Assembly: GCA_015698045.1 (NCBI GenBank)
Contig: BLAL01000304.1
Location: 558,001 to 622,000 of the forward strand
Reading direction: 5' to 3'
DNA: 64,000 bases
DNA from: Rhizophagus clarus
Taxonomy: Eukaryota > Glomeromycota > Glomeromycetes > Glomerales > Glomeraceae
The position numbers and the translations under genes were made by a program. This document shows positions 11,489 to 23,040 of this stretch, piece after piece. Within the stretch, counting starts at the first letter, position 1. Every line of letters begins with the position of its first letter. The notes below the pieces were generated by a model, which was given only the letters and a program-made list of their open reading frames with translations, made no database searches and had not been told where the DNA came from.

Positions 11489-12892
11489 ATGTCCAAGCTA
11501 AACAAAGATATTCTTTATTTGATCTTTGAAGAGGTGCATGATAAAAAGACACTTTTTTCGTGTCTTTTAGTTAATAAAACTTGGTGTGATATGATTATTC
11601 GAAATTTATGGAGAGACCCTTGGAGATTTTTGAAGAATAGAAAAGATGAATTATTATTATTGAATATAATCATTTCATACTTATCAGTAGAATCAAAGAA
11701 TTACTTAAAAAGTCAAGGTATTAATATTTTCACAAAATCATGCGACAAACCTTTATATAATTATATCACATTTTGTAAACACTTAAACTTGAATGCGATT
11801 GGTATGATCTTAGTTAAAACAATTAAATGTGAACCCAAAATATCAATTATTTTAAATGAAATATTTAATCTTTTTATTAATGGAAAAACAAAATTCACTC
11901 ATCTTTATATACCTAAGAATTTTGATTGTCAATTAAATCTTATTCCAGGAGTGGAAAATTGTTTGTCAGAAATTGAATTTCTTAGTTGTGATACCACTAT
12001 CAATGACAAATCTTTAACCGGATTAATGACAATTTGCAAGTCAATTAAAGAATTGGAGCTTTTCATGGGATTATCTGACAACAATTTTGGGTTTGCTAGA
12101 TTAATCAAACAACAAAAAAATTTATTCAAGATACGTTTTTTACCTAGTAAAGTTTATCCCATATACTATCCGTGTGATGATCAATTTTATGATCTTATTG
12201 AAAATTCACTGATTAAACACGCAGATACTATAGAATATTTAAAGACACCTAGGCATTTTAATACGAAAATTATATCATCTTTTATAAACTTAAAAATTTT
12301 AGTTATGAATAATCATTATATGAATTGGAAATTTTTATGGGATCAGAATTTATCTTTCCCTAACTTAGAAATTTTAAATGTTAGCAGATTTCCAATTAAT
12401 ATACTAGTAAATATAATTAAACATGCAAGAAATCTTATTGAGTTAAGTATTGAGAAAATATATACAATTATTGATAATAAGAAGATTATTCAAGCTATTT
12501 ATCAAAATTGTCCAAGACTAAAGTATCTTAAGATGTTGATTTATAATATAAATATTTTGGAATTTAAAAATATATTAATTAATTGTCAAGATTTGAATGA
12601 ATTATATGTTGTAGCTACAGAATATTTATGGGAAGATTTATTTAAAATCTTGGCTGAATTTTCTCCAACCAATTTATATAAGTTTAAATTTGCATTGATG
12701 ATTGTTATGCTAGAATCTTTAGTAAAATTTTTTAAACTTTGGCAAGGTAGACGTCCTATGATATTAGAGTTCTTTACTAATTCTAGTGATATAAAAAAAG
12801 TAATGAAAAAATATAAATCAAAAGGAATAGTTAAAGAATATAATTATGAATTTAATAGTAAAAAAGATGATTTCTGGATTAGTTTTCGATAA
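11489..12892 (+). CDS. F-box/LRR-like protein
   Basis: Intact frame of 467 residues. The F-box is at residues 1-45 (MSKLNKDILYLIFEEVHDKK, LFSCLLVNKTWCDMIIRNLW), followed by degenerate leucine-rich repeats to about residue 400 (for example NCPRLKYLKMLIYNINILEFKNILINCQDLNELYV) and a short charged tail. It shares family architecture with the gene immediately upstream but is strongly diverged in the repeats, so the tandem duplication is old or the two had different origins. Predicted role: SCF substrate receptor. The start ATG follows a T/A tract and aligns with paralogue starts. No intron is needed. Confidence 0.88.
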   Translation: MSKLNKDILYLIFEEVHDKKTLFSCLLVNKTWCDMIIRNLWRDPWRFLKNRKDELLLLNIIISYLSVESKNYLKSQGINIFTKSCDKPLYNYITFCKHLNLNAIGMILVKTIKCEPKISIILNEIFNLFINGKTKFTHLYIPKNFDCQLNLIPGVENCLSEIEFLSCDTTINDKSLTGLMTICKSIKELELFMGLSDNNFGFARLIKQQKNLFKIRFLPSKVYPIYYPCDDQFYDLIENSLIKHADTIEYLKTPRHFNTKIISSFINLKILVMNNHYMNWKFLWDQNLSFPNLEILNVSRFPINILVNIIKHARNLIELSIEKIYTIIDNKKIIQAIYQNCPRLKYLKMLIYNINILEFKNILINCQDLNELYVVATEYLWEDLFKILAEFSPTNLYKFKFALMIVMLESLVKFFKLWQGRRPMILEFFTNSSDIKKVMKKYKSKGIVKEYNYEFNSKKDDFWISFR

Positions 12893-13375
12893 AGGAGAAA
12901 GAAAAGAATGAATTGGCCAAAATTTATTAGGAATTTAAATTCATTATAATTAATATGATTTCTAAATTTTCTATATGTCAAAGTTCGTTATATTATAGCT
13001 TCTTTATTAAATAAAGTATAAAATAACATTTAATATTACATATAAATAATGTTCTTAAAGACTTAAATATAAATGATACAATACATTATGACGTCCAGAA
13101 TAATTATTTTATGGTAGGTAACTATTTTTCCGAGTTACTCTTGGCAAGAAATGTGTCCCGTACATTACAGCTGTACCAGACACTTTCATTTTTATTTACA
13201 TTCGGCAAAATTCGGTAAAACCCAGAATAAGGCAAAAGTTATATCATTAGATTCGGAGCATTGGTTTGAGTGCAGCAGTATAGTTTTATTTCACTTTGTC
13301 TTCTGCCAAGTGTTACTGGGTTACCCTCGGTAAAAAATATGTTCCGTACATTATGTATGGCATCAGTTGTAACTG
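12893..13375. other. Intergenic region
   Basis: No gene seen. A 60-codon frame at 13151..13333 lacks recognisable features. Near-duplicate phrases 'tgt(t)ccgtacatta' occur at about 13153 and 13341, suggesting a short internal repeat. Confidence 0.35.
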
Positions 13376-14620
13376 GCTATGACCGACCCATGACTGACCA
13401 TGACCGACCGTTGCCATCCCTAGACGCACCGGTCGGTTAAACGGTCGGTCAAACGGTCGGTTAAACGGTCAGAAAAACGGTCAGCCAAAACGGTCGGTCG
13501 GTCAAAGGCACTTAACCGGTTATGACCGACCGATAACCGACCGTGACCGACCGTTGCCATCCCTAGGTCGGGTCATCAAATTCATGACCCGACCCGAAAG
13601 AAAAGCAGTTTATATATATAAAAGTTTCGGAACTTTTATATATGAAAAAACGCCGGTAATGATGGTTCTGGAGTTTTTTTTTCAATCTTTCATAAACGAT
13701 TTTCTTAATCGTTTTTAATAATAAAGGTAATAAAAAAACGATTTTTTTAATGTTTTTTAGTGATAAAAATATTAAAAAAAAAAAGTTTTTCTTAAACGAA
13801 TTCTTAATCGTTTATAATAATAAAAAAATGTTTTTCTTAACGATTTTTCTTTTAAAATCGTTTTTAATAATAATCGTTTATAATAAAAAACGATTTTTCT
13901 TTTAATTGTTAAGCCGAAACTGTAGTTTTGGCGCTTTTTAATCAATATTACATATAAAAACGCCGGAACTGAGAGTTTCGACGTATTTTTTTTTATTTGA
14001 CCCAAAATATGTCGGGTCAACAGGTCGGATCAGGTACCTAAATAACACTGACCCGAATATTTCTGGTCAACCGTCGGGTCACCCGATCCGTCGGGTCAGA
14101 TTCAGAGCTCTATTCGCAACTTTTTGCTAAATTGACAAAAAAACGTTGCGAAACGTTTTTACTTAATTAAATTATCTAGTAAAAACGTTTTTTCTTATAA
14201 GAGTAAAATCATTTCGGTAAATCGGTTCGCCGAAGCCCTAGATAACTTAGTATTTTAAAGTCACTAACTTGTACCCAAATTGCCCTAGTTAATTTAGCAA
14301 ATATTCAACCCTACTTCAGCTAGTGCTCCGAACGATACGAGTTAACCCGGGTTATGCGAACGACCCGACTTAAACGTTCGGATCGAGTTTAATAATTTTT
14401 ATGTCCCGGTGACCGCATAACCCGACCCGGTTGACCCGAGTTATTAAACGATTGCTAATTAATTATAATAAATGTCAGGTTTAGACCCGGGATATCGGGT
14501 CAAGTCATGTTCAGGGCAGGTTTAGGGTCTTGATTTTTTTCACTTAGGTCGGGTATATCTTCAAAACCCGACCCGACATGACCCGGTAGCCAAAGTTACA
14601 CCTGCTTAACTACTTTTAGT
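13376..14620. repeat. Composite GACC / GACCCG-rich repeat block
   Basis: 13376..13530 is built from variants of ACGGTCGGT and TGACCGACC. The phrase ACCGTTGCCATCCCTAG occurs twice in the same orientation (about 13408 and 13551), and its complement CTAGGGATGGCAACGG resembles hAT-like element ends. From 13564 to about 14110 a second unit is bounded by GGTCGGGTCA... and ...CGTCGGGTCAGATTCAGAGCTCTA. Inside it carries opposed copies of a segment with 'acgccgg' and 'atataaaagttt'. From about 14340 to 14590 GACCCG/CGGGTC words recur in both orientations. I read this as nested or adjacent non-autonomous DNA elements. It ends about 200 bp before the kinase start codon. Confidence 0.6.
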
Positions 14621-14787
14621 AATTATTTTCTCTATTATGATTTTTTGTTGCACCATAGTGAGATGTCATATATGCAGTGATTGTGATCAACTTGAACAAC
14701 CTAATTGCATTTTGCATAAATATTGTGCGTGTTTTAATAAAGAAATTACTAACTTTTTAAGAAGAAATTTGATGCAATTACATAGTA

Positions 14788-17700
14788 ATGGCTTACAGTA
14801 ATAATAATAAAGGTAAAAGCATATAGCATAATCATTTAATAGAATGTTAGAATTATTCAAAAATTTTTAAACCAAATTTGCCAATATTAATAAAATTAGC
14901 TTCAAGTGACGTCAAGGAATCCAAAGGTAAAATACACTAAACTTAATTATTAAACCAAAATTATTGAAAATAATTTAAATATTTTTATAATTAATATTCA
15001 CATACAATTTAAATAAATTAGCTCGTAAGTTAATAAACTATCTTATAATTTTATTATTTATATAATAATGGTTTCTCTGTTATTTTATATAAACTTTAAC
15101 AATTGATAATGTTATTATATAGTTGGTAAGTTATCGGCTGTTTATGTTTTACTTTGTTTATACACTATTCAGAAAACTAAATTTTTTTTTAAATAATTAT
15201 TTAATAAACAATATTATCATAGATGGTAAGTTACAATATTTAATTATGCATATGATATTTCACATGTAATTTAAACTAATCATATTCTTTACTTAAATGC
15301 GTGATCAGATTGTAAGTATTTTTAATTTAAAGTATAAACTTTTGTGATAATATTTGCATCTAATTAATTAACAAATAATACATATTATGATATTACAGGG
15401 TGTAAGTTATATGTTATCTTTACTTCTATTATTTATAGATTTAATTAACTAAATTCTTTATTTAAAAATTTATTTGGTAATTTATTTTAGTTGGTAAGTC
15501 GTATCTATTATTATAAATTTATATAATATTGATATATAATTAAACTAACTAATTTCTTTATTTAAAAAATTATTATTTAATAATAGGACGTAAGTTATTT
15601 ATTTAATTCTATTGTTACCAGTTACACATTTATATTATATTTACATATAATTTAAACTAACTAATTTCTTTATTTAAAAAATTATTTGGTAATTTATTTT
15701 AGATCGTAAGTTATAAATTATTTATTTAATTCTATTATTGCATATTTATATAATATTTATATAATTTAAACTAACTAATTCCTTTATTTAAAAAATTATC
15801 GGTAATTCATTTTAGTTGGTAAGTCGTATCTATTATTACATATTTATATGATATTTACATATAATTTGAACTAACTAATTTCTTTATTTTGGTAATTTAT
15901 TTTAGCTGGTAAGTCGAATCTATTATTACATATTTATATAATACTTACATATATAATTTCTTTATTTAAAAAAAATTATTTGCAATTTATTTAGCTGGTA
16001 AGTTATATCTATTATTACATATTTATGTAATATTTACATATAATTTAAACTAAATTCTATATTTAAAAAAATATTTGGTAATTTATTTTAGTCGGTAAGT
16101 CGTATCTATTATTATTTATTACATATTTACATAATATTTATATACGATTTAAACTAACTAATTTCTTTATTTAAAAAATTATTTGATGATTATTTTAGAT
16201 CGTAAGTTTTTGTTTTACCTCCATTATTATATTTATATAATATTTACATATAATTTAAACTAAATAATTTCTTTATTTTAAAATATAGGGTGTAAGTTAT
16301 TTATTTAATTCTATTGTTACATATTTATATAATATTTACACATAATTTAAGCTAACTAATTTCTTTATTTAATAATAGGGTGTAAGTTATTTATTTAATT
16401 CTATTATAACCATTTACATATTTATATAATATTTACATATAACTTAAACTAACTAATTCTTTATTTAAAAAAATTATTTGGTAATTTATTTTAGCTGGTA
16501 AGTCTTATCTATCTATTACATATTTATGTAATATTTACTAATTAATTTCTTATTTAAAAAATTATTTGGTAATTTATTGTAGTTGGTAAGTCGCATCATA
16601 TTTATGTCGTATCATATTTATATAATATTTACATATAATTTAAACCGACTAATTTCTTTATTTAAAAAATTATTTGTTAATTCATTTTAGATCGTAAGTT
16701 ATTTAATTAATTCTATTATTACATATTTATATAATATTAACATATAATTTAACTAACTAACTTCTTTAAAAAATTATTTGGTAATTTATTTTAGACCGTA
16801 AGTTATAAGTTAATTATTTAATTCTATTATTGCATAATTATATAACATTACATATAATTTTAACTAACTAATTTATTTATTTATTTATTTATTTAAAAAT
16901 TATTTTATAATATAGGATGTAAGTTATTAATTTAATTCTATTATTACCATTTACATATTTATATAATATTTACATATAATTCAAACTAACTAATTTCTTT
17001 ATTTAAAAAATTATTTGGTAATTTATTTTAGCCGGTAAGTCGTATCTATTATTACATATTTATATCTAATTTAAACTAATTAATTTCTTTATTTAAAAAA
17101 TTATTTAATAATATAGGGTGTAAGTTATTTATTTAATCGTATATTACATATTTACATAATATTTACATATAATTTAGACTAACTAATTTCTTTATCTAAA
17201 AAATTATTTGATAATTCATTTTAGATCGTAAGTTATCAGTTATTTGTTTAATTCTATTATTATACATTTTTATATAATATTTATATATAATTTAAACTAA
17301 CTAATTTCTTTATTTAAAAATTATTCGGTAATTTATTTTAGTTGGTAAGTCGTATTTATTACTAGGGAAACCGTTGTTAAGTCCAGAGTACAGGTGTAAC
17401 TAAATGAACCAATCATGCATCGACTCAATTTTTGAGCGGGTGGGCAGACGGACATTTTGTGTGACCTTTACATAGTAATATATAGTCCTTCGTTTCACTC
17501 CGGACTAATTAAACTAACTAATTTCTTTATTTAAAAAATTATTGGTAATTTATTTTAGATCGTAAGTTATTTATTTAATTCTATTATTATATATTTATAT
17601 AATATTTACATAATTTGAACTAACTATTTCTTTATTTTAAAATTATTTAATATAGGGTGTAAGTTATTTATTTAATTCTATTATTACCAGTTACACATTT

Positions 17701-19703
17701 ATATAAATTACATGTAATTTAAACTAACTAATTTCTAATTATTTGGTAATTTATTTTAGTTGGTAAGTCATATCTATTATTACGTATTTATATAATATTT
17801 ACATATAATTTAAATTAACTAATTTCTTTATTTAAAAATTATTTAATAATATAGGGTGTAAGCTTTTTATTTAATTCTATTATTACATATTGTAATATTT
17901 ACAAATAATCTAAACTAATTATTTCTTTATTTAAAAAATTAATTTGGTAATTTATTTTAGATCGTAAGTTATTCATTTAATTTTATTATTACATATTGAT
18001 ATAAATTTACATATAATTTGAACTAACCAATTTCTTTATTTAAAAAATTATTTGGTAATTTATTTTAGATCGTAAGTTATTTATTTAATTCTATTATTAC
18101 ATATTTATATAATATTTATATATTATTTAAACTAACTAATTTTTTTTATTTAAAAATTATGTGTTATCATAATTCACTTAGATTCTTGTAAGTTATTATT
18201 TATTATTATATCCATATAGTATTTATTCATAATTTAATTAACCGAATTTGGTCTTTATTTAAAAAAAATACTATCCATTGCTTTAGTTGGTAAGTTATAA
18301 AATATAGACCATATATTATAAATACAATTGTACAAAACTAAAATTTAGATTTATCAAATTTATTAAATTCCTAATTAAATTTTAGAGTAAGTCATGATAT
18401 TACTATTTTTTAATTTTGAGTTTTAATATAAATTTTGATATATTTTAATTATTTGAATCATATGTAGATTTGGAGAAAGTGAAAATGAAATTTTAGATAA
18501 ATTTATTCTTGAAAGAAGATTAAAATGGATTCCTTATGATAAATTTAAAAATGTTGAATATCTTGACAAAGGAGGATTTGGTATTATATACAAGGCCATT
18601 TGGTTAAAGAGTAGTGGAGAAAAGGAAGTAGTAGCTCTTAAATGTCTCAGTAATTTGAATGAAAATAATTTGGATGAAAATTTAGATAAATTTTTAAATG
18701 AAGTATAATTATATATTATTTATTTTTAATTTTTATTATTTTTATTATAAATCATTTATATTAATATATTCAATTTAATTTTTTATAGTGGAATTATCAT
18801 GAAAGATGTATAGAATCAATTAGAATTATTAATTTACATGGATTTACGAAACATCCAGATACTTTGAATTATATGGTAGTAATGGATTATGCAAATATGG
18901 GAAATTTAAGAAGGAATTTAGCAAAAATAATTGAAAATAATTGGAACCAAAGATTGTATATGTTATATAAAATTATTAATGGTCTTAAAAAAATACATGA
19001 GCTAGAACTTATTCATTGTGATCTCCATGATGGTAATATTTTAAATCATGAGGATAAAAAAGATTCGGATGATAAGAACAAAGTTTTTATTAGTGATTTA
19101 GGATTATGCAAAGCTGTAAAATTTTTAAAAGAATATGATATTTATGGTGTTATTCCATTTATGGCACCTGAAATTTTAAGGGGCAAACCATATACAAAAG
19201 CTAGTGACATATATAGTTTTTCTATGATTATGTGGGAATTTACATCTGGAGTTTCACCATTTAATGATAGAGCACATGATCTTCAACTCAGTATAAGTAT
19301 TTGTAAAGGTGAACGTCCTGAAATTATTGAAAGTACTCCACAATGTTATGTAGATTTAATGAAAAAATGTTGGGATGAGGATCCATTAAAAAGGCCATCT
19401 GCTGCAGAAGTAAGTGATATTATTGCAGGCTGGATTTTCCGTTCTTATTTTGGTGAAACTAGTGAATTAAAAAGCAATGTTATGCAATTTATAAATGCAC
19501 CAATTGGAAATAATAAACTTATTAATGAATCTCACAAACAAGCATGTTATACAAGTCGCTTACTTGATTTTACTAGTATAAAAGTGAATGAAATTCTAGA
19601 AGATGAATGTTTAGATTATATAGTTGATGATAAATCAAATGAAAAATTGGATGAAATTGTAGAAACTGAATGTTTAGATTATATAGTTGGTAAAAATCAT
19701 TAG
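14788..19703 (+). CDS. Protein kinase with microexon-encoded N-terminus
   Basis: Predicted divergent serine/threonine (TKL-like) kinase. Exon 1 is 14788..14812 (ATG, phase 1) and exon 2 is 14900..14926 (27 nt). Then come 33 microexons between 15022 and 18386, kinase exon A at 18468..18702 and kinase exon B at 18789..19703. Summed length is 1302 nt, 434 codons including TAG, with no internal stop. Exon A gives RRLKWIPYDKF, the glycine loop KGGFGIIYKAIW and the VVALK lysine. Exon B gives IHCDLHDGNIL (catalytic loop), ISDLGLCK (DLG replacing DFG) and MAPEIL. The C-terminal tail carries two copies of an E-x-x-E-CLDYIV motif. The kinase exons are typical of the large Rhizophagus family; the microexon section is not. 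The kinase part is very confident. The 5' model rests on splice signals and frame closure and is inference. Confidence 0.75.
15022..18386 (+). repeat. Tandem array of introns with 3-nt exons
   Basis: About 80-120 bp units, each GTAAGT, AT-rich body, ACTAACTAA branch-like motif, TTTCTTTATTT, and TTTTAG/ATATAG, then a triplet before the next GTAAGT. Triplets in order with first base: CTC 15022, TTG 15123, ATG 15223, ATT 15309, GGT 15399, TTG 15491, GAC 15587, ATC 15703, TTG 15816, CTG 15906, CTG 15995, TCG 16092, ATC 16199, GGT 16289, GGT 16379, CTG 16495, TTG 16583, ATC 16691, ACC 16795, GAT 16916, CCG 17032, GGT 17117, ATC 17225, TTG 17342, ATC 17559, GGT 17656, TTG 17760, GGT 17855, ATC 17961, ATC 18069. 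Then a 6-nt exon at 18182, TTG at 18287 and a single A at 18386. The first four units are diverged from the rest. Donors are GTAAGT throughout except GTAAGC at 17858. Confidence 0.85.
17363..17508. mobile_element. Short insertion inside one array intron
   Basis: The intron after the TTG triplet at 17342 is about 215 nt instead of about 100. It contains roughly 145 bp unlike any array unit and richer in G+C. Ends of the foreign part carry AGTCCAGAGT and, inverted, ACTCCGGACT. TTAA occurs at 17377-17380 and 17509-17512. This looks like a tiny terminal-inverted-repeat element, but the exact boundaries are uncertain. Donor, branch motif and acceptor of the host intron remain outside the insertion. 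Confidence 0.55.
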
Positions 19704-20089
19704 ATATGTAATATCTACAAAAAAAAAGTAGGTTTGCAAATTATTTTATGTGATATATATATATATATATATAAATTAATTTATTTATTCAATTATTTAG
19801 ATATTAAAACAAACAAAAATCAATTTAAATTTATGGTATTGTGATATATTTTTTTATTTCATTTTTATTATAATTATTTAAACACTAAGGCTAGAGTAGT
19901 AAAATATTTTGCAAGTTTCTTAGTTTGTAATTTAAATAATTCTTTTATGTTATAACTTATCCAAATATTGTATTAAATTATCAGTTTATTTTATTTATAA
20001 CATTCAACACATGTATTTGAATTAAAAGGCTTTAATAAAATCACTTGGTTAACTGAAGCAATATAAAAAAATTATGTTATACTTTGCAG

Positions 20090-20790
20090 AAACCCGTGAT
20101 TTGTTACTGTGCTAACATGCGATGACGTAGTATCAGACGATCTCAATTATATGCATTTTTGAGGTCATAATAGATGGGTGTTGTATCCATGATGTTGTAG
20201 ACTTCTATCACTTGGTCTCTAAATACGAGCTTTTTCAAGATCTTCTAAGCACTATATATAGCTCATAATACTTAAATTCTTGTACAGTACAATCAACAGT
20301 TTCGTGACTGACTCACCTAGTCATCATTCCCAGTATGACGTGATTGAATGTGATGTCAGATCGAAATCATCAAATATTTTATTAACATCAAAATTCCCAC
20401 ATATAAAATTTTCAATAACATCATCGCATTACCGTTAGTTAATTTTGTGGCCATACTTCTTGTTCTGTTTGTCAATCGAACTCAGCAAAAGACAATCCAT
20501 AATGCATAGTGAAATATATTGTGACATTTACTCCTTTTCTATTTTCTTTGAATTTAATCTGAAGATTTCATCGACCAGTTGATATCCATCATCTTTTTCT
20601 TTTTCCGGTATTTTTTTTCACTAGTATTTTTGATAATTACTGGAAATGCTTTCCGTACCTGAACAAACGATGCAAATTCTTAGATCACATATATCTCCTA
20701 AGTTTGTCTCTGTTTGTCGCCTTTTTTCTTGACCCGTTTCTTAATTGAGGAAGGAAAAGGCATTTTATCCTGGTTAATCGACTCTATAAT
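20090..20790 (-). pseudogene. Coding-like remnant, family not recognised
   Basis: The minus strand gives several short protein-like segments in changing frames, for example MSQYISLCIMDCLL and FICGNFDVNKIFDDFDL, separated by stops. Amino-acid composition looks more coding-like than the surrounding AT-rich sequence. No domain can be named. It could be a decayed gene or chance. Confidence 0.25.
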
Positions 20791-22854
20791 ATTTGATCTA
20801 TATTTTGAAAAAATTGAATTTTGCCAAGTTAAGCGAATTTCAAATAAAAATTAAAAATTACAGCGTAAAAAAGATTAAATATTTTGATTTACTTGACCTC
20901 TTACCATGAACTGATCTAAATTATTCATATCACCGAAGTAGAATTAATTCTTTCATTCGTTTCGTAGATTCACTTAAACACAATATGTCTAAGAAAAAAA
21001 AAACCGTTAGTAACCGTTTATCAAATATCAATATATATATACCTATAAGATAATATTTATCGAAATCCTCCGAAGACCAGCTGTTTAAAAAGGAAAAATC
21101 AAAACTTTAGTTAATGTTTCGTTAAATTTAGAATATTCAAAAAAAAAAAAAGATCCCTTCTCATAGTATAGAGTCCGAAGCACCAACGGTTTAAAAAAAA
21201 GGGAGAAAAGGAAATAGAAACGTTAGTAAACATTTCATATAATAATAAATCAAAACAAAGAAAAAATCTCACTGGAAACCGAATTCCGCGTGTCCAAAGA
21301 GTTTGTTTAAAAGAAAACGAACTGATGTGAGTAACCGTTCGAAATAAAATCTATTCTTACCGAAATTTCACTTCCAAAAATTTGAAGAGTTGCCTAATGA
21401 TTTGAGAAAGAAAACAAAACATTTCGACTAGAGCTTTAATTAATGTTCCGTTGAAAAACAAAGTTGGTTTAAAAAGCGTATATCCAACCGATCATTTAAC
21501 TCCTAACCATAGTTTTCCCGCTCATATCAATACTGGCATGAAAGTATTGGAGAATGATTTTGAATTTTAATATTTATTAGAAAATACATAACATAAGTAT
21601 ATGTAATTATGTGGCAGACAAACGAAAAATGGTTCATTCGAAATAATTTTGTTTTATACAAGTGGTGACTATCTTTTAATAAAGGTTATTGAAGCCGTAC
21701 ATCGCGAGTATATCTCTACAATATTATACGCAGTTAACTGCGATGAAGCATCAGACTGAGTTTATTACGCAATCATAAAGTGATAGATATCGTAACAAGG
21801 AGTTACAGATGGAAAACAAAAGGATTTAGTGGCGGGTTTAATGTAGAACGTAATGCACTCAAGAATTCTTATCATACAAACACGAGAAAAAGAAAAGTGT
21901 CCGTAGCTTTCGATTACCTCTATGGGATAGTCACCTCAATTTTTTATGTATTTCCTCTTAGTCGTGCTTAGAAATTGATAACTTAGCTGCCGCCTTTCTC
22001 TGTTCTAGACTTGGACTGGTACTTCATTATGTACGCACCGGCATCGCCCTTACCGAAGTTACTATGGAAAATGATGAAGAACTTCGTCAAGGTTAAAGAA
22101 GTGATCGTTTGCTTATTGAAAGATAGGGCCGAATCTCCACACAGCAAGAGAGCAAGAACGAAAAAATATATTAAGGAATAAATAGTTATTCTACTAACAT
22201 TAGTGTAGAAACGTCATGTATCACGGATTAGTTTCCTAACGTGACATATTTACTTACTTTTGAAACATCATCATTAACATCTTGACTGATCTCACGTATT
22301 GCGTTTTTTAGAGTTTCTCTATTTCAATAAAACTAATAATTTAACACAGATATGGAGTAAAAAATATAGGTTATAGTCAAAAGATATTCTAAAATCACAA
22401 TTATTAACTTGTTTTTTTAGTAATTCTATTTAGCATTTTCATAAAATTTTTAGTTTCAAGTAGAATGTTAGCTTTCTGCTTTTGACCAAAACGAAGATTT
22501 AGTTATTCATACTATTTTTATTATTAATTTTTTTTTAAAAGTCTTTCTATTATTATAATGACTAACCTGTGATTTTTTGAACTTTCACTAAATTCATAAT
22601 ATTCGTAGCATGTCCAATTTTGATTTTTAACAGTAAGCTTAAACAAAGAAAGACATTCCATAAATCCTGAACCATCCTGAACCATAACAAATATCATTGA
22701 ATTTAGATGAGATTTAATGATTATAAAATCTGATGTCGCAAACTCACATTTATCACAAAGCCACTATTGATTGATTATTGTTTATGACGGTAATTGTTTC
22801 TAAGGACAAAAAAAAATTATTTTACGCCAAACCAGTAGCTAAACTTTTATCCGA

Positions 22855-23040
22855 TGTCATGTGAAATATAATTCTGGCCGACACTACAAAATTTGAACAG
22901 AATTACAAATTAATTTCGACTACTCTTAAATTTCGGCCAGAATTTCGTCTCGTGATTTCAGAACTTTCTGATTCGGCCATATTTTCGGCCACGTGTATAA
23001 ACGAAAAATATGGAAACATATATTGGACAGAAAGACGTGT
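22855..23040. repeat. Dispersed 'TTCTGGCCGACACTA' repeat, copy 1
   Basis: The segment TCATGTGAAATATAATTCTGGCCGACACTA is matched at 34995-35040 by a close copy with the same order (TCATGTGATAT..., TAATTCTGGTCGACACTA). Inverted GGCCAGAATT words follow in both places. This suggests a degenerate small transposable element present at least twice in the window. Confidence 0.5.

Noticed and set aside
18349-18386. Alternative 38-nt exon before the last array donor (acceptor at 18348)
   Set aside because: In the phase left by the upstream exons it meets a TAA stop, so the 1-nt exon is the better model.
14600-18400. CRISPR-like or simple satellite interpretation of the tandem array
   Set aside because: Units are not identical repeats with unique spacers; the conserved parts are a donor, a branch-like motif and an acceptor, and the variable part is a triplet. 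The genome is eukaryotic.
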